From contig NZ_SJOU01000001.1 in NCBI RefSeq assembly GCF_012027725.1, positions 62,001-126,000 of the forward strand: a stretch of DNA of 64,000 nt, written 5' to 3'. How positions within the stretch are numbered: the first letter of the stretch is position 1; each line of letters starts with the position of its first letter. The stretch is from Olsenella sp. SW781. Its GTDB lineage: Bacteria; Actinomycetota; Coriobacteriia; Coriobacteriales; Atopobiaceae. Below are positions 15,970 through 23,506 of this stretch, one piece after another. Position numbers and translations under genes: made by a program. Under the pieces are notes generated by a model that worked only from the letters and a program-made list of their open reading frames with translations, had not been told where the DNA came from and did not search any database.

Positions 15970-17385
15970 ATGCTGCTGAACGACGACTTCCTGCTGACAA
16001 CCGAGTGGGCGCGGAGGCTCTTCCACGACCACGCGGAGAAGATGCCGATCATCGACTACCACTGCCACCTCGACCCGAGGCAGATCTACGAGGACGTGCA
16101 CTTCTCGGACCTCGCCCAGCTCTGGATCTGCGACAACGGCGCGGGCGACCACTACAAGTGGCGCCTCATGCGCGCCAACGGCACGCCCGAGCGCCTCATC
16201 ACCGGCGACGGCGAGCCCTACGAGAAGTTCCTCGCCTACGTGGACACCATCGAGCGCGCGCCCGGCAACCCGCTCTACGAGTGGAGCCACCTGGAGCTGC
16301 GCCGCGCCTTCGGGATCGACCTCACGATCTGTCGCGCCAACGCCGACGAGATCTGGCGCCGCGCCAACGAGCGCATCGCCGAGGCGGGCTTCTCCGCCAA
16401 GGGCCTCATCCGCGCCTTCGACGTCCGCTGCGTCTGCACCACCGACGACCCGGCGAGCGACCTCGCCTGGCACAAGCTGCTCGCCGCCGAGGAGGCCGAG
16501 AACGGCTTCAAGGTCCTGCCGACCTTCCGCCCCGACGGCCTCATGGGCATCGACAAGCCCGACTTCGCCGCCTACCTCGCGCGCCTCGCGCAGGTCTCCG
16601 GCGTGGCCGTCACCGGCTGGGAGAGCCTGAAGGCCGCCGCCGCCCAGCGCGTCGACTACTTCCACGAGGTCGGCGGGCGCCTCGCGGACCACGGCATGAA
16701 CTCGTTCACCTATGTCGGCGCCACCGAGGACGAGGTGGCCGGCATCGTGGCGCGCGCCCTTGCGGGCGATGCCCCGAGCAAGACGGAGGTGGACGCCTAC
16801 CAGAGCGCGCTCACGCTCTTCCTCATGGGCGAGTACGAGCGCCACGGCTGGACGCTCCAGCTGCACGCCAACGTCTTCCGCAACGCCAACTCCCGCGGCT
16901 TCGCCGCGCTCGGCGCCGACGCCGGCTTCGACTCCGCCGGCGACCAGCCGGGGCTCGTGGGCCAGCTCGCCCTGCTCCTCGACGCGGCCAACAGCGCCGA
17001 GGCCCTGCCCAAGACGATCATCTACACGCTCGACGAGTCCCAGTACATGGGCATCGCCACGCTCATCCAGTCCTTCCAGGGCGGCTGCCGCCAGCGCCTG
17101 CAGCTCGGCTGCGCCTGGTGGTTCTTCGACCACTTCGCCGGCATGAAGAGCCAGCTCACGATGTACGCGCAGGAGAGCCTGCTCGCCAACTTCACCGGCA
17201 TGCTCACGGACTCCCGGAGCTTCCTCAGCTACCCGCGCCACGAGTACTTCCGCCGCGTCCTGTGCCACACCGTCGGCGAGTGGGTCGAGATGGGCCGGCT
17301 CCCCGAGGACGAGGCCTACCTCGGCGGCCTCGTGGAGGACATCTGCTACAACAACGCGCACGACTACTTCGGCTTCTTCGAGTAG
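15970..17385 (+). CDS. uxaC: Glucuronate isomerase
   Basis: Interconverts D-glucuronate and D-fructuronate (also galacturonate and tagaturonate). 471 residues, the usual UxaC length. Metal-site start IIDYHCHLDPRQIYED near 26-41; other conserved stretches are WSHLELRRAFGID, RCVCTTDDP, TGWESL, LQLHANVFRNAN and CAWWFFDHFAGM. Separated from uxuA by 161 bases holding the nested palindromes, but no separate operator is seen, so it probably shares the uxuB promoter. Confidence 0.95.
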   Translation: MLLNDDFLLTTEWARRLFHDHAEKMPIIDYHCHLDPRQIYEDVHFSDLAQLWICDNGAGDHYKWRLMRANGTPERLITGDGEPYEKFLAYVDTIERAPGNPLYEWSHLELRRAFGIDLTICRANADEIWRRANERIAEAGFSAKGLIRAFDVRCVCTTDDPASDLAWHKLLAAEEAENGFKVLPTFRPDGLMGIDKPDFAAYLARLAQVSGVAVTGWESLKAAAAQRVDYFHEVGGRLADHGMNSFTYVGATEDEVAGIVARALAGDAPSKTEVDAYQSALTLFLMGEYERHGWTLQLHANVFRNANSRGFAALGADAGFDSAGDQPGLVGQLALLLDAANSAEALPKTIIYTLDESQYMGIATLIQSFQGGCRQRLQLGCAWWFFDHFAGMKSQLTMYAQESLLANFTGMLTDSRSFLSYPRHEYFRRVLCHTVGEWVEMGRLPEDEAYLGGLVEDICYNNAHDYFGFFE

Positions 17386-17419
17386 GGGCCGGCGCCATCG
17401 ACGCCCGCTTCCCGTTTCC

Positions 17420-17523
17420 GTCGCCGGGGCCCCGCAGATCAGCTCCGCGGGGCCCCGGCGACGTTTCTTGCCCGGGAAGCGTCGCCAGCGCCCCGCACGG
17501 CGACTCGGCGGGGGTCCGGCGAC
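17420..17523. repeat. Two-copy array of the 61-bp palindrome family
   Basis: Hairpins 17420-17462 and 17481-17523, each 43 nt and 61 bases apart, with outer arms GTCGCC/GGCGAC and inner GGGGCCCCGC/GCGGGGCCCC. Same geometry as the six-copy array after holA. It separates uxaC from kdgK and could also terminate the uxu operon. Confidence 0.85.
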
Positions 17524-17635
17524 GCTTTCGGGGAGCTGGGGGGCGCGGGCCGGGGTCCTGCCGCCCGTCGAATTGCGGCGCCGCTCGCTGAACCGTCGTG
17601 ATGGGGGCGGCGCCCAGCGGATAAACTACTCTCAT

Positions 17636-17651
17636 TAGTGATATATCACAG
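17636..17651. promoter_or_regulatory. Operator site 2 (kdgK)
   Basis: TAGTGATATATCACAG, with perfect 12-base core GTGATATATCAC at 17638-17649. Outer bases differ from the other sites but the TGATATATCA centre is identical. 15 bases before the kdgK start. Confidence 0.75.
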
Positions 17652-17665
17652 GGCAAGGAGATACC

Positions 17666-18706
17666 ATGGCTGATGATGCTACGGGCCGCAGAAAGGTCCT
17701 TGCGCTCGGCGAGATCATGTGCCGCCTCTCCGTGGGCGGCGGGGTGCGCCTGGCGGACGCCTCGTCCTTCGACGCGCACTACGGCGGCGCGGAGGCCAAC
17801 GTCGCCGTCTCGCTCGCCAACTTCGGGCACGACGCCGCCTTCGCCACGAAGGTGCCGGACAACCCGCTCGGCGACGCGGTGGTGCGCCACCTCCGCAAGA
17901 ACGGCGTCGACGCCTCCCAGGTCCTTCGCGGGGGCGCGCGCCTCGGCACCTACTACCTCGAGATCGGCACCGCCAACCGCGGGTCGGTCGCCGTCTACGA
18001 CCGCGCCGGCTCCTCGTTCGCGACGATGGCGTCCTGCGAGTGGGACGTCGACGAGCTCCTCTCCGGCGTCGGGCTCTTCCACGTGACGGGCATCTGCCCG
18101 GCGCTCTCCGCGTCCTGGCGCGCGCTCACGCTCGAGCTCGTGCGCGCCGCCGCCGAGCGGGGCATCCCCGTGAGCTACGACGTCAACTTCCGCGGCAAGC
18201 TCTGGACGTGGGACGAGTGCATGGACGCCTTCCGCGACGTCCTGCCCTACGTCACCTACCTCGCCGCGAGCTGGGGCGACGTCCAGAGCGCCCTCGGCCT
18301 CGAGCGCACGCCCTGGAGCGAGGAGGCCATGGTCGCGGCCTACGACGCGCTCGTCGCCGCGCGCCCGGGCGTCCGCGCCATCTACTGCACGCGCCGCGTC
18401 GCGCACTCGAGCAGCTCCAACGACCTCACCGGCTACCTCTACACGGCCGACGGCACCGGCGCCGCGGGCGCGCTCGCGCGCTCCCGCACCTGGCACGTCG
18501 AGCCCATCGTGGACCGCGTGGGCGGCGGCGACGCCTTTGCCGGCGGCGTGCTCCACGGGCTTCTCGCCGAGATGGCGCCCGCGGACGCCATCGAGTTCGC
18601 GGCGGCCGCGAGCGTGCTCAAGCACAGCGTGGCCGGCGACGCCAACCGCTTCACCGCTGCCGAGGTCACCGACTTCATGGCCAGCGGCGCCGACGTCAAG
18701 CGCTAG
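17666..18706 (+). CDS. kdgK: 2-keto-3-deoxygluconate kinase (PfkB family)
   Basis: Phosphorylates 2-keto-3-deoxygluconate at C6. 346 residues of the ribokinase/PfkB fold: N-terminal LALGEIMCRLSVGG and GGAEANVAVSLANFGHDAAF, YDVNFRGKLW near 170, and the C-terminal anion-hole motif GGGDAFAGGVLHGLL near 284-298. AAGGAG precedes the ATG. Followed 22 bases later by the aldolase that uses its product, which supports the substrate assignment over other sugar kinases. Confidence 0.9.
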   Translation: MADDATGRRKVLALGEIMCRLSVGGGVRLADASSFDAHYGGAEANVAVSLANFGHDAAFATKVPDNPLGDAVVRHLRKNGVDASQVLRGGARLGTYYLEIGTANRGSVAVYDRAGSSFATMASCEWDVDELLSGVGLFHVTGICPALSASWRALTLELVRAAAERGIPVSYDVNFRGKLWTWDECMDAFRDVLPYVTYLAASWGDVQSALGLERTPWSEEAMVAAYDALVAARPGVRAIYCTRRVAHSSSSNDLTGYLYTADGTGAAGALARSRTWHVEPIVDRVGGGDAFAGGVLHGLLAEMAPADAIEFAAAASVLKHSVAGDANRFTAAEVTDFMASGADVKR

Positions 18707-18728
18707 CAACCCAGGAGGGGAGACGCAC

Positions 18729-19370
18729 ATGTACATGGATAGCTACTACGAGAAGGTCGAGAGGCTCGCGATCATCCCGGTCGTCGTGCTGGACGACGCC
18801 GCCGACGCCAGGCCGCTCGCCGACGCCCTCGTGGCCGGCGGGATGCCCTCGGCCGAGGTGACGTTCCGCACGGCCGCGGCGGCCGACTCCATCCGCGCCA
18901 TGCGCGAGGCGCACCCGGACATGGCGGTGGGCGCGGGCACCGTGCTCAGCGTCGAGCAGGTCGACGAGGCCGTCGACGCGGGCGCGGAGTTCATCGTGAG
19001 CCCCGGCTTCGACGAGGAGGTCGTGCGCCACTGCATGGAGCGCGAGCTCCCGGTCTTCCCGGCCTGCGTCACGCCCACGGAGGTCATCGCCGCGCGCAAG
19101 CTCGGCATCCACGTGACCAAGTTCTTCCCGGCCGCGCAGTACGGCGGCCTCTCCACCATAGGCGCGCTCGCCGCGCCCTTCGTGGGGCACCGCTTCATGC
19201 CCACGGGCGGCGTCTCTCCGGCCAACGTGGCCGAGTTCCTCGCGAGCCCGCACGTGATCGCCTGCGGCGGCACCTGGATGGTCAAGGCCAACCTCATCAA
19301 GGAGGGACGCTTCGACGAGGTCGAGCGGCTCTGCCGCGAGGCCATGGAGATCGTGGCCACGGTGCGGTAG
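18729..19370 (+). CDS. kdgA: KDPG aldolase (2-dehydro-3-deoxy-phosphogluconate aldolase)
   Basis: Splits 2-keto-3-deoxy-6-phosphogluconate into pyruvate and glyceraldehyde-3-phosphate. 213 residues, class I aldolase. General-base glutamate in AEVTFRT near 43, Schiff-base lysine in VTKFFPA near 131, phosphate site GGVSPANV near 163. The ATG at 18729 follows AGGAGGGGA; a second ATG two codons on is also possible. Completes the hexuronate pathway. Confidence 0.95.
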   Translation: MYMDSYYEKVERLAIIPVVVLDDAADARPLADALVAGGMPSAEVTFRTAAAADSIRAMREAHPDMAVGAGTVLSVEQVDEAVDAGAEFIVSPGFDEEVVRHCMERELPVFPACVTPTEVIAARKLGIHVTKFFPAAQYGGLSTIGALAAPFVGHRFMPTGGVSPANVAEFLASPHVIACGGTWMVKANLIKEGRFDEVERLCREAMEIVATVR

Positions 19371-19400
19371 CGCGCCGCGCGTCCTTCTCGCGCGTCCCTG

Positions 19401-19437
19401 TCGGCGGCGGGCCCCTGCGGGCCTGCCGCCGCCTTTC
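19401..19437 (+). terminator. Terminator after kdgA
   Basis: GGCGGCGGGCC and GGCCTGCCGCCGCC form a GC-rich stem followed by TTTCT. It ends the kdgK-kdgA unit. Confidence 0.7.
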
Positions 19438-19486
19438 TGCCGCATTCCGCCCTCGCCGCTCCCGGTCCGTCCGGCGCCCAGGGGAT

Positions 19487-19550
19487 GAGTGACGGGTTTT
19501 GGACGGATGATGCCCCTCTGAGCGCCCTGTCCATCCAAAACGCGTCACTC
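19487..19550. repeat. Palindrome of the GAGTGACGCG family
   Basis: GAGTGACGGGTTTTGGACGG at the left and its near-complement ending ACGCGTCACTC at 19528-19550, around a short GC-rich centre. Same family as copies at 32.9, 33.0, 34.3 and 49.1-49.3 kb. Confidence 0.8.
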
Positions 19551-19635
19551 GCCCTCATTTCTGCCCGATATCCCGCTCAGGCGTCCAAACCGTCCGGTCA
19601 GGGGTACGACACCGGAAAGGCCGCGTTATGCGCTA

Positions 19636-19651
19636 GACTAATATATCAGTT
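19636..19651. promoter_or_regulatory. Operator site 3 (GH2 gene)
   Basis: GACTAATATATCAGTT, matching site 1 at 15 of 16 bases; TAATAT at 19639-19644 may be the -10. It stands 46 bases before the GH2 start. Confidence 0.78.
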
Positions 19652-19696
19652 GGAAGTGCCGTACTGGAGCGGCGGGGAGCCGAGGAAAGAGGGAGC

Positions 19697-21661
19697 ATGC
19701 GCACGTATACGAACCTGAACGCGGGCTGGACCTTCACCAAGCCGGGGGACGCCCCGATCACGGTGGACGTCCCGCACACCTGGAACAACCTTGACGGCCA
19801 GGACGGCGGCAACGACTACTGGCGCGGGACCTGCGCCTACGAGCGCCGCTTCACGGTCCCGGCCTTCGACCCCACGAAGCAGGTCGTCTACCTCGAGTTC
19901 GAGGGCGTCAACGCCACGGCCGACGTCGAGGTCAACGGGATCGCCTGCTGCCACCACGACGGCGGCTACTCCACCTTCCGCACCAACGTCACCGAGCTCG
20001 TGAAGCCCGGCGAGAACGGCCTGCTCGTCCACGTGGACAACTCAAAGAACGACCGCGTCTACCCTCAGAAGGCCGACTTCACCTTCTACGGCGGCATCTA
20101 TCGCGACGTCAAGCTCCTCGTGGCCGACGCCACGCACTTCTCGCTTGACTACCACGGCGGCCCCGGCATCGCCGTCACGCCCAAGATCGCCGACGGCGAG
20201 AAGGACGCGGACGTGCGCGTGCAGACCTGGGTGGACGGCCCTGAGGCCGACTCCGCGGAGGTCCGCGTGACCCTCACCGACGCCTCCGGCGCCACGGTGG
20301 GGACCGCGACCGGCACCGACGTCACCCTCGCGCTGCCCGACGCGCACCGCTGGGACGGCCTCGACGACCCGTACCTCTATGCCGCGAAGGCGCAGCTCGT
20401 CGTCGCCGGCACCGTCGTGGACGAGGTCTCCACGCGCTTCGGCGTGCGCAGCTTCTCCTATGACGCCAAGGGCGGCTTCTTCCTCAACGGCCGCAGCTAC
20501 CCCCTCCGCGGCGTGTGCCGCCACCAGGACCGCAAGGCCCTCGGCAACGCCCTCACGGAGAAGGAGCACCGCGAGGACATGGCCCTCATCCGCGAGATCG
20601 GCGCCAACACGCTGCGCCTCGCGCACTACCAGCAGGCCCAGTTCTTCTACGACCTCTGCGACGAGGCCGGCATCGTCGTGTGGGCGGAGATCCCCTACAT
20701 CTCCGAGCACATGCCCAACGGCCGCGAGAACACCATCTCGCAGATGACCGAGCTCATCACCCAGAGCTACAATCACCCCTCGATCGTGTGCTGGGGCGTC
20801 TCCAACGAGATCACCATCTCCACCAAGGACAAGGCGGACATGCTCGACAACCACCGCGTCCTCGACGAGCTCTGCCACAAGCTCGACCCCACGCGCTTCA
20901 CCACGCTGGCCTGCTACGCCATGTGCGGGCCCTTCAACAAGTCCGCCTTCGTGACCGACGTCGTGAGCTGGAACCTCTACCTCGGCTGGTACGTGCCGGG
21001 CCTCTTCCTGAACGACCTCTGGTTCGGGTTCTTCCACCTCGTGCACCCCAACCGCGTCATCGGCATGTCCGAGTACGGCTGCGAGGCCATGCCCAACCTC
21101 CACTCCTCGCGGCCGCGCCGAAACGACCACACCGAGGAGTACCAGTGCGTGTACCACGAGTACATGCTCAAGTTCTTCGCCAAGCACCCGTACCTGTGGG
21201 CCACGCACGTCTGGAACATGTTCGACTTCGCGGCCGACGCGCGCGACCAGGGCGGCGAACCCGGCATGAACCACAAGGGCCTCATCACCTTCGACCGCAA
21301 GACCAAGAAGGACTCCTTCTACATCTACAAGGCCTGGTGGAGCAACGAGCCCTTCGTGCACCTGTGCGGCAAGCGCTACGTCGACCGCGCCGAGGAGGCC
21401 ACGAGCGTCAAGGTCTACTCCAACCAGAAGGAGGTCACGCTCTTCGTCAACGGCTCCAAGCTTGAGACCCGCCGCGAGGACCCCAAGAACCCGCACGTCT
21501 TCACGTTCTTCGTCCCGCTCAAGAAGGGCGAGAACAGCATCGAGGTCACGTCCGGCCAGCTCGCCGACTCCGGCACGATCCGCCGCGTCGACACGCCCAA
21601 CCCCGACTACGTGCTCCAGAAGAAGAGCACCCAGAAGTCCAACTGGGCGGACAACGAGTAG
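19697..21661 (+). CDS. Glycoside hydrolase family 2, probable beta-glucuronidase
   Basis: 654-residue retaining beta-glycosidase without a signal peptide, so cytoplasmic. Domains: jelly-roll sugar-binding domain (about 1-170, DVPHTWN...YWRGTCAYER), immunoglobulin-like domain (about 170-265), TIM barrel (about 265-560). Acid/base glutamate in WGVSNEI near 370; nucleophile in MSEYG near 458. NHK near 527 matches the NxK carboxylate-binding motif of gut beta-glucuronidases. The RHQDRKALGNA stretch is also common in GH2 beta-galactosidases, so substrate is inferred mainly from the shared operator and the hexuronate genes. Substrate call about even odds; family call very sure. Confidence 0.85.
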   Translation: MRTYTNLNAGWTFTKPGDAPITVDVPHTWNNLDGQDGGNDYWRGTCAYERRFTVPAFDPTKQVVYLEFEGVNATADVEVNGIACCHHDGGYSTFRTNVTELVKPGENGLLVHVDNSKNDRVYPQKADFTFYGGIYRDVKLLVADATHFSLDYHGGPGIAVTPKIADGEKDADVRVQTWVDGPEADSAEVRVTLTDASGATVGTATGTDVTLALPDAHRWDGLDDPYLYAAKAQLVVAGTVVDEVSTRFGVRSFSYDAKGGFFLNGRSYPLRGVCRHQDRKALGNALTEKEHREDMALIREIGANTLRLAHYQQAQFFYDLCDEAGIVVWAEIPYISEHMPNGRENTISQMTELITQSYNHPSIVCWGVSNEITISTKDKADMLDNHRVLDELCHKLDPTRFTTLACYAMCGPFNKSAFVTDVVSWNLYLGWYVPGLFLNDLWFGFFHLVHPNRVIGMSEYGCEAMPNLHSSRPRRNDHTEEYQCVYHEYMLKFFAKHPYLWATHVWNMFDFAADARDQGGEPGMNHKGLITFDRKTKKDSFYIYKAWWSNEPFVHLCGKRYVDRAEEATSVKVYSNQKEVTLFVNGSKLETRREDPKNPHVFTFFVPLKKGENSIEVTSGQLADSGTIRRVDTPNPDYVLQKKSTQKSNWADNE

Positions 21662-21683
21662 CCTAAGCCCGACCATCCTTCCC

Positions 21684-21720
21684 GGGAACGCCCCGGCGCC
21701 GCGCGCGTCGGGGCGTTCCC
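21684..21720 (+). terminator. Terminator-like hairpin after GH2
   Basis: Perfect arms GGGAACGCCCCG (21684-21695) and CGGGGCGTTCCC (21709-21720) followed by GTTCTT, which also begins a copy of the GGCGAGAAGAAC dodecamer in reverse. Confidence 0.65.
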
Positions 21721-21739
21721 GTTCTTCTCGCCAGCCCTT

Positions 21740-21921
21740 CCGGATACGTACGCGCCCCGTCCGGGTACGTACACCTCCTCTCCGGGTACGTACGCGCAGC
21801 GGGGGCTGTGGGCACCGGCATCCCGAAGAACCCGCAGGTAGAGGGCGGGCGAGAAGAACATCAAGCCGTAAACCTCGTACGTATCCGGAGGTGGGGTGTA
21901 CGTATCCGGGAGAAGGCCTGG
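21740..21921. repeat. Left TACGTAC palindrome island flanking a Vsr-like gene
   Basis: Three forward units CCGGRTACGTAC at about 21-base spacing (from 21740, 21761, 21782) and two reverse units GTACGTATCCGG (about 21878 and 21898). The centre (GAAGAACCCGCAGGTA ... ACATCAAGCCGTAAAC) recurs in reverse orientation in the island at 23.1-23.25 kb. The rest of the 21662-22133 spacer shows no gene. Confidence 0.85.
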
Positions 21922-22133
21922 GCACCCGGGGGTGCGCCCGGGCGGGGCGGCATCTGGAGAAGCCGTGACGCCGGATGTCGTCGGGCGAATCGCCGCATAT
22001 GAGAAACTGTTGCGCACCGTGGGCCATGAGCTGCGGTGGCATGCATCTCGGAAGGGCCTTCTCGCAAGGGGCGTCAGCGTCGTGCGCGCTTGGTGCAAGG
22101 GGCCGGGAAGCGCCCATCGCTAGCATGGGCGCC

Positions 22134-23087
22134 ATGATTACCGTATGTGACATATCGGCACTTGCGCGCTGGGGAGAGGTCGGCCTGGCGCAGCGGCTGG
22201 GGGAGCCATGTCCCGAGCCGCCGGAAAAGGCGTGGTCCCTCGCCTCGGCGGCGGCCCTCGGGGCAAACGACCTGCGCGGCGCACGCATCGAGGCAACGGA
22301 GGCGCGCCCCCTCCACATCCTCGTGAGCGGGGAGGCGAGAAGGGTGAGGACGCCCGTGGTGCGCTGCCACATCTGGTCGACCGCGCTTCCCCCTGACGCG
22401 CTCTACCAGCTTACTGACGAGGTCCTTCTTGCCTCGCCGGCCTTCTGCCTGCAGCAGATGGCCGCGCGCTCGAGCCTTGCGCGGGCGGTTGCGGTGGGTA
22501 CCGAGATATGCGGGAGGTACGCGCGCTCCCCGCGGGCCAAGGACGGCTTTCACCGCAGGCCGCCGCTCATGACTCCCGACGAGCTCGCCCGGCGCTTTGC
22601 GGACGCCCGCGGCTATGGGACGCGGCGGGCGCGCGAGGCCGTGGCGTTTGTCGTGGCCGGCTCGCGCTCTCCCATGGAGACGGTCGTCGTCCTCCTGTTC
22701 ACGCTGCCCGTCGAGGCGGGCGGCTGCGGGCTGCCCGCGCCGCGGCTCAACGCCACCATAGAGATTCCCGCCTCGCTGCAGCTGGCCCTGGGGAAGCCGT
22801 ACCTCGTCGTCGACCTCTGCTGGGAGGAGCTCGGGATCATCCTCGAGTACGAGAGCTACCTCTTCCATCGCACCAGGCAGCAGATAGACTCCGACAGCGC
22901 GCGCAACGAGGGGCTCCGGGACCTCGGCTGGATGGTCCGCTCCGTGACGGAGGGGATGCTCGCGGACCCGCAGATGCGCCGGGAGCTCGTCGAGAAGGTC
23001 TCCGCCCGCGCCGGGATCCGCCTGCCGACGGACGAGGACTACTGGCTCCGTCAGGAGGCGCTCGTGCGGGAGCTCCTCGCCCTCTAG
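22134..23087 (+). CDS. Vsr/DUF559-like nuclease-fold protein, AbiEi-related N-terminus
   Basis: 317 residues, not part of the sugar pathway. The C-terminal third has the Vsr/DUF559 restriction-endonuclease-like pattern: SPMETVVVLLF, PRLNATIEI, YLVVDLCWEELGIILEYES and DSARNEGLRDLGWMVRSV, giving E, D and E-x-E candidates for the metal site. The N-terminal part (RPLHILVSG..RR....V.CHIW) resembles the beta-rich region of AbiEi-like proteins. No good ribosome site; TAGCAT at 22121-22126 would place transcription start at the ATG, so a leaderless mRNA is possible. It is bracketed by inverted repeat islands. Function unknown; I recognise the fold pattern only. Confidence 0.7.
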   Translation: MITVCDISALARWGEVGLAQRLGEPCPEPPEKAWSLASAAALGANDLRGARIEATEARPLHILVSGEARRVRTPVVRCHIWSTALPPDALYQLTDEVLLASPAFCLQQMAARSSLARAVAVGTEICGRYARSPRAKDGFHRRPPLMTPDELARRFADARGYGTRRAREAVAFVVAGSRSPMETVVVLLFTLPVEAGGCGLPAPRLNATIEIPASLQLALGKPYLVVDLCWEELGIILEYESYLFHRTRQQIDSDSARNEGLRDLGWMVRSVTEGMLADPQMRRELVEKVSARAGIRLPTDEDYWLRQEALVRELLAL

Positions 23088-23094
23088 CTCCACC

Positions 23095-23250
23095 TCTCCG
23101 GGTACGTACACGCCCCCTCCGGGTACGTACGAAGTTCACGGCTTGATGTACTTCTCGCTAAGCACTTTACCTGCGGATTCTTCAGAAGTGCTGCGCCTGC
23201 CGGCTTTGTGGCGTGTACGTATCCGGGGGAGGGGCGTACGTACCCGGAGG
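23095..23250. repeat. Right TACGTAC palindrome island, inverted relative to the left one
   Basis: Two forward CCGGGTACGTAC units (23098, 23119 region) and two reverse units (23213-23250). Its centre, read on the minus strand, contains GAAGAATCCGCAGGTA and ACATCAAGCCGTGAAC, matching the centre of the left island. Together they bracket the Vsr-like gene as imperfect inverted repeats of about 150 bases. Confidence 0.82.
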
Positions 23251-23284
23251 AATCGCCTCGGCGTCGGCCGCGCCCCGCCATCTA

Positions 23285-23313
23285 CCGCAGGGCGAGAAGA
23301 ACCGTCCGCTGGC
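23285..23313 (+). repeat. 29-bp element shared upstream of both GH3 genes, copy 1
   Basis: Begins CCGCAGGGCGAGAAGAACCG and is identical over 29 bases to 27340-27368. Each copy ends 46-47 bases before the operator palindrome, so the upstream promoter regions of the two GH3 genes look duplicated. Contains the GGCGAGAAGAAC dodecamer. Confidence 0.85.
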
Positions 23314-23358
23314 GGGTCGCGAAGATTATTTTCCACCCCCGCGGGCGGTTTGTGGTTA

Positions 23359-23374
23359 AACTGATATATCAGTT
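23359..23374. promoter_or_regulatory. Operator site 4 (GH3-1)
   Basis: AACTGATATATCAGTT, a perfect 16-base palindrome extending to 18 (AAACTGATATATCAGTTT). About 130 bases of leader follow before the gene. Confidence 0.82.
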
Positions 23375-23506
23375 TCCAGCCGCCCCGTGGAGGGAGGGGG
23401 AATTCCCGTACGGGACGCGGAGCGCACGCAATGCGAACGCACGCAGAGAAAGGAAGGGAAGGTACATGCACGACGTAAGGGAAAGCGTACAGAGGGGGGA
23501 TCTCTC

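Noticed and set aside
21740-23250. Known insertion sequence
   Set aside because: Despite inverted flanks, no DDE, serine or tyrosine transposase motif is present; it is reported as a possible mobile unit only.
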